Numbered from the stretch's first letter, positions 28,189 to 37,352 are shown. The stretch: DNA of 64,000 nt from Burkholderiales bacterium (GCA_017307855.1 JAFKGD010000005.1:62001-126000); one strand, 5' to 3'. Made by a program: numbers and translations. The notes: a model not told the origin generated them from the sequence alone.

Positions 28189-29103
28189 TCAGGCCACGCC
28201 GAGTGCCGCGCGGTCGATCGCGTAGTTCTGCGGGCCGCGTTGCGCGATCTTGAGCGACCCCACTGCGTTGCCCAGTGCCGCGCAACGTGCGAGATCCCAG
28301 CCGCGCTCCAGGCCGAACAGCAGGGCGCCGCGCCAGGCATCGCCGCAACCGGTGGGATCGACCACGGCCTCGGCTTTCACCGGTGGCACGCGCGTGCACT
28401 GGCCGTCCACCCACACGTCGCAGCCATCGCCGCCGAGCGTGACCACCAGGCCACGCACGCGACGCGAAACCTCGGCCTCGTCCCAGCCTGTGCGCTCGCA
28501 CAGCATCTTGCCTTCATAGTCGTTGACGGTGACCCAGCTCGCCAGTTCGATGAAGCGCGCGAGATCCTTGCCGTCGAACATCGGCAGGCCCTGGCCCGGA
28601 TCGAACACGAAGGGGATGCCGGCCGCATGGAACTGCTCGGCATGCTGCAGCATGGCGTCGCGACCGTCGGGCGAGATGATGCCGATCTTCACATCGGACC
28701 GCGCTTCGATGCGCGTGACGTGAGCCTGCATCATCGCGCCAGGGTGGAAGGCCGTGATCTGGTTGTTGTCGCGGTCGGTCATGATCATGGCCTGCGCGGT
28801 GTAAGCACCGGGCAGTGCGCGAACGTATTCGGCGCTGATACCCAGGTCGGCAAGGCGCTTGAGGTAGTCGGCGCCATCGGCACCGTCGGCGCCGACGGTG
28901 GCCATTGGCAGCGGGTCGCCCCCCAGCGCTTTCAGGCTGTAGGCGATGTTGCCGGCACAACCGCCGAAGTCACGGCGCAACCCAGGCACAAGGAACGAGA
29001 CGTTCAGGATGTGCAACTGGTCCGGCATGATCTGCTCGGCGAAGCGCCCCTCGAAAGTCATGATGGTGTCGAAGGCCAGAGACCCGCAGATGATGGCTGC
29101 CAT
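28189..29103 (-). CDS. PfkB-family carbohydrate/nucleoside kinase
   Basis: This 304-residue ribokinase-fold kinase has an N-terminal substrate region with GGCAGNIAYSL and the C-terminal PfkB signature DPTGCGDAWRGALL, with the catalytic Asp in GCGDAW. Members with this length and the motif MPDQLHILNVSFLV are often annotated as adenosine or sugar kinases in betaproteobacteria. The substrate cannot be fixed by reading. It ends 12 bases from the convergent DUF167 gene, and the DUF3426 gene precedes it on the same strand. Confidence 0.88.
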   Translation of the reverse strand: MAAIICGSLAFDTIMTFEGRFAEQIMPDQLHILNVSFLVPGLRRDFGGCAGNIAYSLKALGGDPLPMATVGADGADGADYLKRLADLGISAEYVRALPGAYTAQAMIMTDRDNNQITAFHPGAMMQAHVTRIEARSDVKIGIISPDGRDAMLQHAEQFHAAGIPFVFDPGQGLPMFDGKDLARFIELASWVTVNDYEGKMLCERTGWDEAEVSRRVRGLVVTLGGDGCDVWVDGQCTRVPPVKAEAVVDPTGCGDAWRGALLFGLERGWDLARCAALGNAVGSLKIAQRGPQNYAIDRAALGVA

Positions 29104-29156
29104 GTGATCGCGATTGAAAAGGTTGGGAGAAAGGGCGGTCCGCTGCGCGCCGGCAC

Positions 29157-30395
29157 TTACGGATAGAAGGGGAGCACGGTGTAGCCCGACACGCGCGAGG
29201 CCACCTGCGGATCATCGAGTGCGAGCGGAAGATCGCCCACCCATTCGGACTGGGCGTTCAGCGTCAGCGGTGCTCCCATGTCGGTGGGCGACAGAACGCG
29301 CCGCAGCAGCGTCTGCCCCTGCGTCGAAGTGAGCGTGAGTTCGATGCTGGGCATGGCGATATCCACGCCCGCCGAGCTGCGCAGCACCAGGCCCAGCCGG
29401 TAAGTGTCGGGCCGCAGGCGGGTGAACGACGAGCCTTCGACCTGCACCGACTCGATCTGCCGCAAGGCGCCGACCTCGCAGCCCATGACCGCGCAGGCCT
29501 GCTGGAGCAGCGCGCGCGCGGCCGGCACATGGGCCGCGATACGATCGCGCTCGACAAGGATCAGCTGTGCGCCCAACACGCCGATCAGCGCCAGCACGGT
29601 CACCGACATGAGTGCGCGCACGCGCGGCTGGCCCCAGAACGCGCGGCGCTCGGCCTGACGCACGAAGGCCGGTGCGGGCGCATCGTCGGCCTGGCCGGCG
29701 TCGGCGGCGTGCGGAACCTCGACCGCCTCCACGCCGGCCTCCGCGCCGTTGTCGGGCAAGGAGGCATCGATGTCGACTGCAGCCGGCGGCTCATGCACAC
29801 GGCCTTCGACGGCGTGCTCAAGCGCGTCGACATCGGCCTGCACCCCGGCATCGCGGCGGCGACGCCAGGCCTGCAGTTCGGAAGCGGTGATCGCGTCGGC
29901 TTCGTCCGTTGTATCGGCTTCGGGATGGATGGCGGCGTCCACAGTTGCGGCTGGCTGCGTCGCTGCCGGCACCCCGGTCACGTCGACTTCAGAATCCTCC
30001 TCAAGCACCCGATGGGAAACCGGGTCGTCGGCAGCGACCTGCGATTCGGCATCAGCCCCGCGCTCGACATCGGCCGGCACGTCGACACCGGCCGGCCACC
30101 CCGCGGCGAATGCCGTCACTGGGCTGGGTGGATCCACATCCGCCGGGGGCGCGTCGCTGTCGGGTGGCTTCGCCGCTACCAGGTCGTCCACAGCGGTCGC
30201 AGACGAGGCCTCGTGCGCGGCCATCGCCGCTTCGGGCGACGGTGCGGCCAGGGCCTGTTCGTCGACGAAGTGCTGGGGCGCATCGAAGACTTCGGCGCAG
30301 TGGCCGCATCGCACCCAGCCATCCGAAATCTTCAGTTGGTCCGCGACCACCCTGAACAGGGTGCCGCAGGCGGGGCAACGTGTGATCTGGCGCAT
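29157..30395 (-). CDS. zinc-ribbon / DUF3426 membrane protein
   Basis: This 412-residue protein has an N-terminal MJ0042-type zinc ribbon (CPACGTLF...CGHCAEVF) and a long acidic Ala/Asp/Pro-rich linker (about 45-240). One transmembrane helix follows (ALMSVTVLALIGVLGAQLIL, about 265-284), and a C-terminal periplasmic DUF3426 domain ends the protein. Function is unknown. In Burkholderiales this gene sits directly downstream of prmA, as here, and may be cotranscribed with it. Confidence 0.85.
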   Translation of the reverse strand: MRQITRCPACGTLFRVVADQLKISDGWVRCGHCAEVFDAPQHFVDEQALAAPSPEAAMAAHEASSATAVDDLVAAKPPDSDAPPADVDPPSPVTAFAAGWPAGVDVPADVERGADAESQVAADDPVSHRVLEEDSEVDVTGVPAATQPAATVDAAIHPEADTTDEADAITASELQAWRRRRDAGVQADVDALEHAVEGRVHEPPAAVDIDASLPDNGAEAGVEAVEVPHAADAGQADDAPAPAFVRQAERRAFWGQPRVRALMSVTVLALIGVLGAQLILVERDRIAAHVPAARALLQQACAVMGCEVGALRQIESVQVEGSSFTRLRPDTYRLGLVLRSSAGVDIAMPSIELTLTSTQGQTLLRRVLSPTDMGAPLTLNAQSEWVGDLPLALDDPQVASRVSGYTVLPFYP

Positions 30396-30440
30396 CTGCG
30401 GCCGATTGTAGGTGTCCGCTTTGCTCAGGCGCTGCGGGAT

Positions 30441-31322
30441 TCAGAGGCGCGCCGTCATCAGGATCCAGCCATCCTCGTGGTCCGCGACCTCCAGCGTGGC
30501 ATAGGGCGCGTAGGCCGCCTTGAGTTCGTCTTCCTGCCGGGCAAGGATGCCTGCGAGCACCAGATGCCCGCCCGGCGCAACGTGCGCCGTCAGAAGCGGT
30601 GCGAGTACCTTCAGCGGGGTGGCCAGGATGTTGGCCAGCACGGTGTCGTAGCGGCCATGGGCCCGATCGGGCAGGCCCGCTGCGAGAGTGACGCGGTTCG
30701 CCTCGGCGTTGGCCAGGGTGGCCTCGACGGCCGCCGGATCGATGTCCACCGCGTCGACCGAGGTCGCGCCGTGCAGCGCGGCACCGATGGCGAGGATGCC
30801 TGAGCCGCAACCGTAATCCAGCACTCGCTGACCGGCGATGCGACGGGTCGCCGTCCAGCGCAGACACATGCGCGTGGTCGGATGCGTGCCCGTGCCGAAG
30901 GCCAGTCCAGGGTCGAGCCGGATCACGCGCTGCGCCTGTGCGGGCGGTTCATGCCAAGTGGGAACGATCCAGAACTCTGGCGTGATCTCCACGGGTGCGA
31001 ACTGCGATTGCGTGAGCCGCACCCAGTCCTGCTCGGGCACGGCCGTCACCCCCAGCACGGCACAGCCCTCGAAGAAATCCTGCGCGGGCAGCAACTGCGC
31101 TGCCTCGCGCGCACCAGCTTCCCCGGAAAACAACGCGACCACGCGCGACCGCTGCCAGCCCTCGGCTGGCGGCGGCATGCCCGGCTCGCCGAACAGCGCC
31201 TGCTCCGCATCGGTCTGCGCATCGGCATCCTCCACCGACACCGACAGCGCATCGAGAGCGTCCAGTGCCTCGCTGACCGATTCGACAGCCGCCTCCGGCA
31301 CCATCAGGCGCAGTTCAAACAT
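30441..31322 (-). CDS. prmA: ribosomal protein L11 methyltransferase PrmA
   Basis: PrmA trimethylates several amines of ribosomal protein L11 using SAM. It has 293 residues. The N-terminal L11-recognition domain (about 1-90) is followed by the SAM-binding Rossmann domain with LDYGCGSGILAIGA, VDIDPAAVEATLANAE and NILATPLKVLAP. The ATG at 31322 has a CAGGAG ribosome binding site; the longer upstream frame is rejected. It lies downstream of accBC, separated by a 155-base spacer carrying an interspersed repeat. Confidence 0.95.
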   Translation of the reverse strand: MFELRLMVPEAAVESVSEALDALDALSVSVEDADAQTDAEQALFGEPGMPPPAEGWQRSRVVALFSGEAGAREAAQLLPAQDFFEGCAVLGVTAVPEQDWVRLTQSQFAPVEITPEFWIVPTWHEPPAQAQRVIRLDPGLAFGTGTHPTTRMCLRWTATRRIAGQRVLDYGCGSGILAIGAALHGATSVDAVDIDPAAVEATLANAEANRVTLAAGLPDRAHGRYDTVLANILATPLKVLAPLLTAHVAPGGHLVLAGILARQEDELKAAYAPYATLEVADHEDGWILMTARL

Positions 31323-31394
31323 GATTCGATCTCCTGTGCGGTCAACGAAGCGAAGCCCTCTTCGCGCTTCAAGCATCCAGGACCAGAAACGCCG

Positions 31395-31475
31395 TGGAAC
31401 CGGCTTCGCCGGGCCACTGGCGTTGCCCCCTCGCAAGGGGGTTGGCGGCCACACGAAGTGGGCAAGCCTGGGGGT
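31395..31475 (+). repeat. interspersed intergenic repeat, copy A (accC-prmA spacer)
   Basis: This element of about 80 bases runs TGGAACCGGCTTCGCCGGGCCA, a hairpin CCCCCTCGC-AAGGGGG, then CACGAAG and GGGCAAGC. The same ordered blocks occur in reverse orientation at 59106-59187, with the first 22 bases identical. It ends two bases before the accC stop codon. It resembles a REP-like extragenic repeat. Confidence 0.65.
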
Positions 31476-31477
31476 GG

Positions 31478-32827
31478 TCAGCGTTTATGCGCGCCGAGCC
31501 ACTCTTCGAGGTAGTGGATGTTGGTGCCGCCGTCCATGAACTTGGCGTCCACCATCAGCTCGCGGTGCAGCGGAATGTTGGTATGGATGCCCTCGACCAC
31601 GGTCTCCAGCAGCGCCGTGCGCATGCGGGCCAGCGCCTGCTCGCGCGTGTCGCCATGCACGATGATCTTGCCGATCATCGAGTCGTAGTTGGGCGGCACG
31701 AAATAGTTCGTGTAGACGTGCGAATCGACGCGGACACCGGGACCGCCAGGCGCATGCCACATGGTGATGCGGCCCGGCGACGGCGTGAAGCGGTACGGAT
31801 CTTCGGCGTTCACACGGCACTCGATCGCGTGGCCACGCAGCTGGATGTCGCGCTGGGTGAAAGGGAGCTTCTCGCCTGCCGCCACCATGATTTGCGTCTT
31901 CACGATGTCGATACCGGTCACCAGCTCGGTCACCGGGTGCTCCACCTGCACGCGCGTGTTCATCTCGATGAAGTAGAACTCGCCGTTCTCATAGAGGAAC
32001 TCGAACGTGCCCGCTCCGCGATAGCCGATCTTCTTGCATGCATCCGCACAGCGCGCGCCAATCTTGTCGATGAGCTTGCGGGGAATGCCGGGCGCCGGCG
32101 CTTCCTCGATCACCTTCTGGTGGCGGCGCTGCATCGAGCAATCGCGCTCGCCGAGATAGACGGCGTTGCGATGCTTGTCGGCGAGGACCTGGATCTCGAT
32201 ATGGCGAGGGTTCTGGAGGAACTTCTCCATGTACACGGCCGGATTGCCGAAGGCGGCACCGGCTTCGGCCTTCGTCATCTGCACGGCATTGACCAGCGCG
32301 GCTTCCGTGTGCACAACGCGCATGCCGCGGCCACCGCCACCGCCTGCCGCCTTGATGATCACCGGATAGCCCACGCTGCGCGCGATGCGGCGGATCTGGA
32401 CAGGGTCGTCAGGCAGTTCACCGTCGGAGCCCGGCACGCAAGGCACGCCAGCCTTGATCATGGCCTGCTTGGCCGACACCTTGTCGCCCATGATGCGGAT
32501 CGATTCGGGCGTCGGGCCGATGAACTGGAAGCCGCTCTTCTCCACGCGCTCCGCGAAGTCGGCGTTCTCGGACAGGAAGCCATAACCCGGATGGATGGCC
32601 TCGGCGTCCGTGACTTCGGCGGCCGAGATGATCGCCGGCATGTTGAGATAGGAGAGCGGAGAAGGCGCGGGGCCGATGCAGACGGCCTCTTCGGCAAGCT
32701 TGACGTACTTGGCCTCGCGGTCGGCCTCCGAGTACACCATCACGGCCTTGATGCCCAGTTCGCGGCAGGCACGCTGCACCCGGAGGGCGATCTCGCCGCG
32801 GTTGGCGATCAGGATCTTCTTGAACAT
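31478..32827 (-). CDS. accC: acetyl-CoA carboxylase, biotin carboxylase subunit
   Basis: AccC carboxylates the biotin of AccB using ATP and bicarbonate, the first step of fatty acid synthesis. It has 449 residues, the normal length. The N-terminal domain starts [16 protein letters not shown]. The ATP-grasp glycine-rich loop is [12 protein letters not shown], and catalytic blocks include [20 protein letters not shown] and [14 protein letters not shown]. It lies 16 bases downstream of accB on the same strand. Confidence 0.98.
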   Translation of the reverse strand: MFKKILIANRGEIALRVQRACRELGIKAVMVYSEADREAKYVKLAEEAVCIGPAPSPLSYLNMPAIISAAEVTDAEAIHPGYGFLSENADFAERVEKSGFQFIGPTPESIRIMGDKVSAKQAMIKAGVPCVPGSDGELPDDPVQIRRIARSVGYPVIIKAAGGGGGRGMRVVHTEAALVNAVQMTKAEAGAAFGNPAVYMEKFLQNPRHIEIQVLADKHRNAVYLGERDCSMQRRHQKVIEEAPAPGIPRKLIDKIGARCADACKKIGYRGAGTFEFLYENGEFYFIEMNTRVQVEHPVTELVTGIDIVKTQIMVAAGEKLPFTQRDIQLRGHAIECRVNAEDPYRFTPSPGRITMWHAPGGPGVRVDSHVYTNYFVPPNYDSMIGKIIVHGDTREQALARMRTALLETVVEGIHTNIPLHRELMVDAKFMDGGTNIHYLEEWLGAHKR

Positions 32828-32843
32828 GGTGCCGGTAACTTGC

Positions 32844-33299
32844 TTACTCGATCACCAGCAGCGGCTGGCCGTATTCCACCGCCTGGCCGTTTTCCGCCAG
32901 GATCTGGGTCACCGTGCCGGATTTGTCGGCCTCGATCTCGTTGAGGATCTTCATGGCCTCGATGATGCAGATCGTGTCGCCTTCCTTGACCTGCTGGCCA
33001 ATCTCGACGAAGGCCTTGGCGCCGGGGCTGGAGGCACGGTAGAACGTACCGACCATGGGAGACTTGACCGAATGCCCGACCGGCGCCGCAGGCGCGGACG
33101 CGGCCACTGGAGCGGAAACATCCGCAGCTGCCGCCACCGGAGCGGCAACGGCAGGGGCAGCAACCATCATCGGCGCCTGAACGGCAGCGACACCGGCCTT
33201 GACGATACGAACCTTGCCCTCGGCTTCGGTGATCTCGAGTTCGGAAACATTCGATTCGGACACCAGATCGATGAGGGTTTTGAGCTTGCGCAGATCCAT
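32844..33299 (-). CDS. accB: acetyl-CoA carboxylase biotin carboxyl carrier protein
   Basis: This carrier subunit shuttles carboxybiotin between AccC and the carboxyltransferase. It has 151 residues: an N-terminal dimerisation-like segment ([16 protein letters not shown]), an Ala/Pro linker (about 38-75), and the C-terminal biotinyl domain with EAMKILNE, where Lys117 is the biotinylation site. The PMVGTFYR thumb region is present. It is the first gene of the accBC unit; the AT-rich stretch at 33300-33390 upstream likely contains the promoter. Confidence 0.98.
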   Translation of the reverse strand: MDLRKLKTLIDLVSESNVSELEITEAEGKVRIVKAGVAAVQAPMMVAAPAVAAPVAAAADVSAPVAASAPAAPVGHSVKSPMVGTFYRASSPGAKAFVEIGQQVKEGDTICIIEAMKILNEIEADKSGTVTQILAENGQAVEYGQPLLVIE

Positions 33300-33428
33300 G
33301 CACTCTCCAACAAACGCGAAAGCCGGAAATGTAGCCCAACTTCGGCCAATTTCCAGGAAAATCGGTTAAATTTATTTCAAACTAGGCAGAAGCATGAAGT
33401 CGGGGGCTGCGCCCGACGAGAGTGCCAA

Positions 33429-33980
33429 TCAGATGGCGGCACGGATGCGCTGCAGGTCGGCATCGTGTAGCTGGCCCATTTTACGCTCGATGACCGCCCC
33501 TGCCGGCGAGATGACGACAGAAAACGGCAACCCCCCCGTTTCGTTGCCCAGAGAACGTCCGAGTGCCGTTCCTTCCAGGCCCGCCAGACCCACCGGGAAC
33601 CGCAGCGGCAGGCGCGCCAGGTAATTGCGGACCGCCGACGGTTGGTCGATGGCGAGTCCGACCACTTGCCATCCGGCCGCGCCGTACTCCGCATGGAACC
33701 GGTCCAGCAAGGGTAGCTCCTCCACGCATGGCGGGCACCACGTGGCCCAGAAATTCACCAGCAATGGCTTGCCGCGCAGGCTGTCCATCGACAGCTGCCC
33801 ACCCGTGGGTGTGTCGAAGCTCATCGCCCACAAGCCGTCGAGCGCTCCGTCCGCCACCGCATGCGGCTGGTACTTGCGCCAGGCACCCACCGCGCCCGCG
33901 ATCGCCGCGGCCGCTCCAACGCCAGCATAGAGCCAGCGGCGACGGTCTACGGAGAGGGGCGGTGTTACGGATTCGGTCAT
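33429..33980 (-). CDS. TlpA-family thiol-disulfide oxidoreductase
   Basis: This 183-residue membrane-anchored thioredoxin-fold protein has a helix at about 18-37, then a periplasmic domain with the redox motif WCPPC (NFWATWCPPCVEEL) and cis-Pro region GGLPFSVV. Such proteins reduce periplasmic disulfides, for example in cytochrome c maturation. The start at 33980 is preferred to an in-frame GTG at 34001. It is followed by a possible GTCGGG/CCCGAC hairpin and the accB promoter region. Confidence 0.88.
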   Translation of the reverse strand: MTESVTPPLSVDRRRWLYAGVGAAAAIAGAVGAWRKYQPHAVADGALDGLWAMSFDTPTGGQLSMDSLRGKPLLVNFWATWCPPCVEELPLLDRFHAEYGAAGWQVVGLAIDQPSAVRNYLARLPLRFPVGLAGLEGTALGRSLGNETGGLPFSVVISPAGAVIERKMGQLHDADLQRIRAAI

Positions 33981-34011
33981 CAACGGGCGTCCAAAACACA
34001 CAATTGTGCAG

Positions 34012-34602
34012 TCAACCTTGCAGCAAGGCCCTCACGGCCGCGATATCCCCACGCGGCGGACGGCCCTTGCTGTCGGGCTTGAGTGCGCCCCGCAGGTCGT
34101 CGAGGTCATGCACCAGCAGGTGCACCCCGATGTCTTCGCCCAGCGCCGGACTGCGGGCGTGAATGCTCAATGCCTCCGCATCGTGGCCGAGCACGCCCGT
34201 CACCGAGCGGGCCTCGTAACGCACGCCTGCATTGATCAGGGCGAGCTCGGCAGCCTTCGGATCGTCGCAAAAGAGCTGGATGTAGACATCCGACAGCCGC
34301 GTCGCCGTCCCATGCCATACCGCGCCGGCGAGATAGGGACGGAACTCCGCCACGCGCTCCATCCATTGCAGGGCGAGTTTGCGCAGGGCCAGCAGTTCGC
34401 TCGGTTGGGTGTCGGCGCAGAACAGCTCGATGTATTCGCGCACCTCATCCTCGAGTGAATCGTTGTCGGGCAAGGGCGTGCGGGCCGGCAGGCCCAGCGC
34501 CTTCAGTGCACGCCGCTTGGCGGGTCCGTACTCCAGCCCCTCCTCCACCACGAGGCGGGCGGCGTGGGCGGCGATCTCTTGCGTGGCGGACGAATGCTGC
34601 AT
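34012..34602 (-). CDS. conserved hypothetical protein divergent from mpl
   Basis: This 196-residue soluble protein is mostly helical at the N terminus (EIAAHAARLVVEEGLEYGPAKRRALKALG). It has a central repeat-like pair of helices and ends in a mixed alpha/beta region (IGVHLLVHDLDDLRGAL). I do not recognise a characterised family. It is read divergently from mpl, with 39 bases between start codons, so the two may share a control region. Confidence 0.75.
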   Translation of the reverse strand: MQHSSATQEIAAHAARLVVEEGLEYGPAKRRALKALGLPARTPLPDNDSLEDEVREYIELFCADTQPSELLALRKLALQWMERVAEFRPYLAGAVWHGTATRLSDVYIQLFCDDPKAAELALINAGVRYEARSVTGVLGHDAEALSIHARSPALGEDIGVHLLVHDLDDLRGALKPDSKGRPPRGDIAAVRALLQG

Positions 34603-34641
34603 GGCCGCATTCTGCCCCGCCCGTTACCTAGAATCACCGCC

Positions 34642-36027
34642 ATGCATATTCACATCCTGGGCATCTGCGGCACGTTCATGGGCGGCGTAGCCGCCCTCGC
34701 CCGCGAGGCCGGCCACCGCGTCACCGGCTGCGATGCCGGCGTGTACCCGCCGATGAGCGACCAGTTGCGCGCCCTGGGCATCGACCTGATCGAGGGTTAC
34801 GACGCCAGCCAGATCGATCTCGCGCCCGACATGTTCGTGGTGGGCAATGTCGTCTCCCGTGCCCGCCACGCCGACGGCACCGCGAGATATCCGCTGATGG
34901 AAGCCATCCTCGACGCCGGCCTGCCCTACACCAGCGGCCCGCAGTGGCTGGCCGAACACGTGCTGCAGGGTCGCCACGTGCTGGCCGTGGCCGGCACGCA
35001 CGGCAAGACCACCACCACCTCGATGCTGGCCTGGGTGCTGGAGCAGGCGGGGCTGAAGCCGGGCTTCCTCGTGGGGGGCGTGCCGCTCGATTTCGGGGTG
35101 TCGGCCCGCCTGGGAGGCGGCGCGTACTTCGTGATCGAAGCTGACGAGTACGACACGGCCTTCTTCGACAAGCGCAGCAAGTTCGTTCACTATCGCCCGC
35201 GCACGGCCGTGCTCAACAACCTCGAATTCGATCACGCGGACATCTTCGACGACCTCACCGCCATCGAGCGCCAGTTCCATCACCTCGTGCGCACCGTCCC
35301 CTCGCGCGGCCGCGTGGTGGCCAATGCCGACGAGACCAGCCTCGACCGTGTCCTGGCGCAGGGCTGCTGGAGCCCCGTCGAACGCTTCGGCGCCAAGGGA
35401 CCGTGGCAGGTATCGGGGCCGCAGGACGATTTCGACGTGCTGCGCGGCGGCGAGCCCGTCGGCCACGTCAAATGGGCGCTGACCGGCACGCACAACCAGA
35501 TGAATGCGCTCGCGGCCATCGCCGCGGCCGAGCACGTGGGCGTGGCGCCGGCCGATGCAGCGCGCGCACTGGGCGCCTTCCGCAATGTGCGCCGTCGCAT
35601 GGAAGTGCGCGGCACGGTACGCGGCATCACCGTCTACGACGACTTCGCGCACCATCCGACGGCCATCCGGCTCACGCTCGACGGCCTGCGCCGCCGCATC
35701 GGCCCCGGTGCACGCATCCTCGCGGTGTTCGAGCCCCGCAGCAACACCATGAAGCTCGGCGCAATGAAGGCCCTGTTGCCGGCCAGCCTGGAACCGGCGG
35801 ACCTGGCCTTCTGCCACACAGCCGGCCTGGGATGGGACGCCGCCGAAGCGCTGGCGCCGATGGGCGTCGGCTCCGGCCGGCGGGCGCAGGTGGCGGGCGA
35901 CATCGAAACGCTGGTGGGTCAGGTGGTCGCCGCCGCACGACCGGGCGACCACGTGGTCTGCATGAGCAATGGCGGCTTCGACGGCATCCACGCCAGGCTG
36001 CTCGCGGCGCTGGCCTGCCCCCCCTAG
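34642..36027 (+). CDS. mpl: UDP-N-acetylmuramate:L-alanyl-gamma-D-glutamyl-meso-diaminopimelate ligase Mpl
   Basis: Mpl attaches recycled murein tripeptide to UDP-MurNAc, so it belongs to the same peptidoglycan-recycling pathway as AmpD. It has 461 residues of the Mur ligase family. The Rossmann start is HIHILGICGTFMGG (Mpl has CGT..GG where MurC has GIGG.GM). The ATP loop is AGTHGKTTTTSML, followed by IEADEYDTAFFDKRSKF and YDDFAHHPTAI. A -10-like TAGAAT at 34629-34634 lies just before the ATG, implying a very short leader. Confidence 0.95.
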   Translation: MHIHILGICGTFMGGVAALAREAGHRVTGCDAGVYPPMSDQLRALGIDLIEGYDASQIDLAPDMFVVGNVVSRARHADGTARYPLMEAILDAGLPYTSGPQWLAEHVLQGRHVLAVAGTHGKTTTTSMLAWVLEQAGLKPGFLVGGVPLDFGVSARLGGGAYFVIEADEYDTAFFDKRSKFVHYRPRTAVLNNLEFDHADIFDDLTAIERQFHHLVRTVPSRGRVVANADETSLDRVLAQGCWSPVERFGAKGPWQVSGPQDDFDVLRGGEPVGHVKWALTGTHNQMNALAAIAAAEHVGVAPADAARALGAFRNVRRRMEVRGTVRGITVYDDFAHHPTAIRLTLDGLRRRIGPGARILAVFEPRSNTMKLGAMKALLPASLEPADLAFCHTAGLGWDAAEALAPMGVGSGRRAQVAGDIETLVGQVVAAARPGDHVVCMSNGGFDGIHARLLAALACPP

Positions 36028-36043
36028 ACAGCCTGCAGCCGCT

Positions 36044-37165
36044 TCAGCCGCGGCGGGTCTTGACGGCCTGCGAAAGCACGTCCAGCACGCCCACGGAGTC
36101 CTCCCAACCGATACAGGCATCGGTAATGCTCTTGCCGCGCTCGAGGGCGGCCGGATCGTCCTTGCCCGGCGTGAACTTCTGGGCCCCGGCCTGCAGATGG
36201 CTCTCGACCATCACGCCGAACACACCGCGAGACCCGCCGGCCACCTGGCCGGCAATGTCGCGCGCCACATCGATCTGGCGCTGGTGCTGCTTGGAGCTGT
36301 TGGCATGGCTGCAGTCGACCATGAGGTTGGGCACCAGGCCAGTCGCACCCAGCTCGGCGCAAGCCGCGGCGACGCTCGCCGCATCGTAGTTGGGCGCCTT
36401 GCCGCCGCGCAGGATCACATGGCAATCCTTGTTGCCCTGCGTCTGCACAATGGCGACCTGGCCGTTCTTGTGCACCGACAGGAAATGGTGCCCCCGCGCC
36501 GCTGCCTGGATCGCGTCGGTGGCGATCTTGATATTGCCGTCGGTGCCGTTCTTGAAGCCGATGGGTGCCGAAATGCCGGAGGCCAGTTCGCGGTGTACCT
36601 GGCTTTCCGTGGTGCGCGCGCCGATGGCGCCCCAGCTGATCAGGTCGCCGATGTATTGCGGCGAGATCACGTCGAGGAACTCGCTGCCGGCCGGCAGGCC
36701 GATGCGGTTGATGTCGATGAGCAACTGGCGCGCGATACGCAGGCCCTCGTCGATGCGATAGCTCTCGTCGAGGTAGGGGTCATTGATCAAGCCCTTCCAG
36801 CCCACCGTGGTGCGCGGCTTCTCGAAATACACGCGCATCACGATTTCCAGCGTGTCGGCGTATTTCTCGCGCTCGGCCTTCAGGCGGCGCGCGTATTCGA
36901 GCGCGGCGGCCGGGTCGTGAATGGAGCACGGGCCGATGATCACCAGCAGCCGGTCGTCGCGGCCGGCCATGATGTCGTGGATGCGCCGGCGCGTCTGCGT
37001 CACCAGTTGCTCCACGGGGGTCCCACGGATCGGGAAAAAGCGGATCAGGTGTTCGGGAGGCGGGAGCACGGTGATGTCCTTGATGCGTTCGTCGTCGGTC
37101 TGGCTGGTTTTCTCGACGCTCGCATACCAGTTCTCGCTGGCGGTCTGGACGGCTTTGGCATTCAT
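36044..37165 (-). CDS. aroG: 3-deoxy-7-phosphoheptulonate (DAHP) synthase
   Basis: This type I DAHP synthase condenses phosphoenolpyruvate and erythrose 4-phosphate, the entry to the shikimate pathway. It has 373 residues. Motifs are IIGPCSIHDP, MRVYFEKPRTTVGWKG, GARTTESQVHRELASG, FKNGTDG and MVDCSHANSSK, covering substrate and metal ligands. The family includes Phe-, Tyr- and Trp-sensitive isozymes; which one this is cannot be decided by eye. It is preceded by a leader-peptide attenuator (37219-37352), so transcription should respond to charged aromatic tRNAs. Confidence 0.96.
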   Translation of the reverse strand: MNAKAVQTASENWYASVEKTSQTDDERIKDITVLPPPEHLIRFFPIRGTPVEQLVTQTRRRIHDIMAGRDDRLLVIIGPCSIHDPAAALEYARRLKAEREKYADTLEIVMRVYFEKPRTTVGWKGLINDPYLDESYRIDEGLRIARQLLIDINRIGLPAGSEFLDVISPQYIGDLISWGAIGARTTESQVHRELASGISAPIGFKNGTDGNIKIATDAIQAAARGHHFLSVHKNGQVAIVQTQGNKDCHVILRGGKAPNYDAASVAAACAELGATGLVPNLMVDCSHANSSKQHQRQIDVARDIAGQVAGGSRGVFGVMVESHLQAGAQKFTPGKDDPAALERGKSITDACIGWEDSVGVLDVLSQAVKTRRG

Positions 37166-37218
37166 CGTTCGCTCTCCTGGAAACAGTGGAAATGGTGGTG
37201 TGATGGTTTTGATCCGCC

Positions 37219-37255
37219 CAAAAGAAAACCGCCGGGCCCTGAGGCTCCGGCGGTT
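37219..37255 (-). terminator. attenuator terminator in the aroG leader
   Basis: On the minus strand, AACCGCCGG (37255-37247) pairs with CCGGCGGTT (37235-37227). An inner GCC/GGC extension is possible, and the stem is followed by TTTTCTTTT. It lies 53 bases before the aroG ATG and after the leader peptide stop, as a classical transcription attenuator should. Confidence 0.88.
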
Positions 37256-37308
37256 GTCTGGGAGGGTGTTCGTGTTGCTTTTACGCGCGCACTCCTAGTC
37301 CGCCGGAG
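37245..37308 (-). promoter_or_regulatory. antiterminator pairing in the aroG leader
   Basis: The leader segment CTCCGGCGG (minus strand, 37308-37300), inside leader codons 15-18, is perfectly complementary over nine bases to CCGCCGGAG (37253-37245). That second segment is the 5' arm of the terminator. The two pairings are mutually exclusive. Ribosome stalling at the aromatic codons just upstream would leave the first segment free and favour antitermination. Confidence 0.75.
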
Positions 37309-37352
37309 ACCGGGAACCAAAAGTAAAAATAAAAGGAGGTGCGCGTTTGCAT
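37281..37352 (-). CDS. aroG leader peptide (aromatic-rich, 23 residues)
   Basis: This short frame reads MQTRTSFYFYFWFP followed by VSGGLGVRA and a TAA stop. Seven consecutive codons 7-13 encode Phe-Tyr-Phe-Tyr-Phe-Trp-Phe, the signature of a ribosome-stalling attenuation leader sensing aromatic amino acids. No Shine-Dalgarno is visible. An extended -10 (TGCTACATT) sits so close upstream that the mRNA may start within a few bases of the ATG, so translation may be leaderless. The stop precedes the terminator hairpin by 26 bases. Confidence 0.82.
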   Translation of the reverse strand: MQTRTSFYFYFWFPVSGGLGVRA

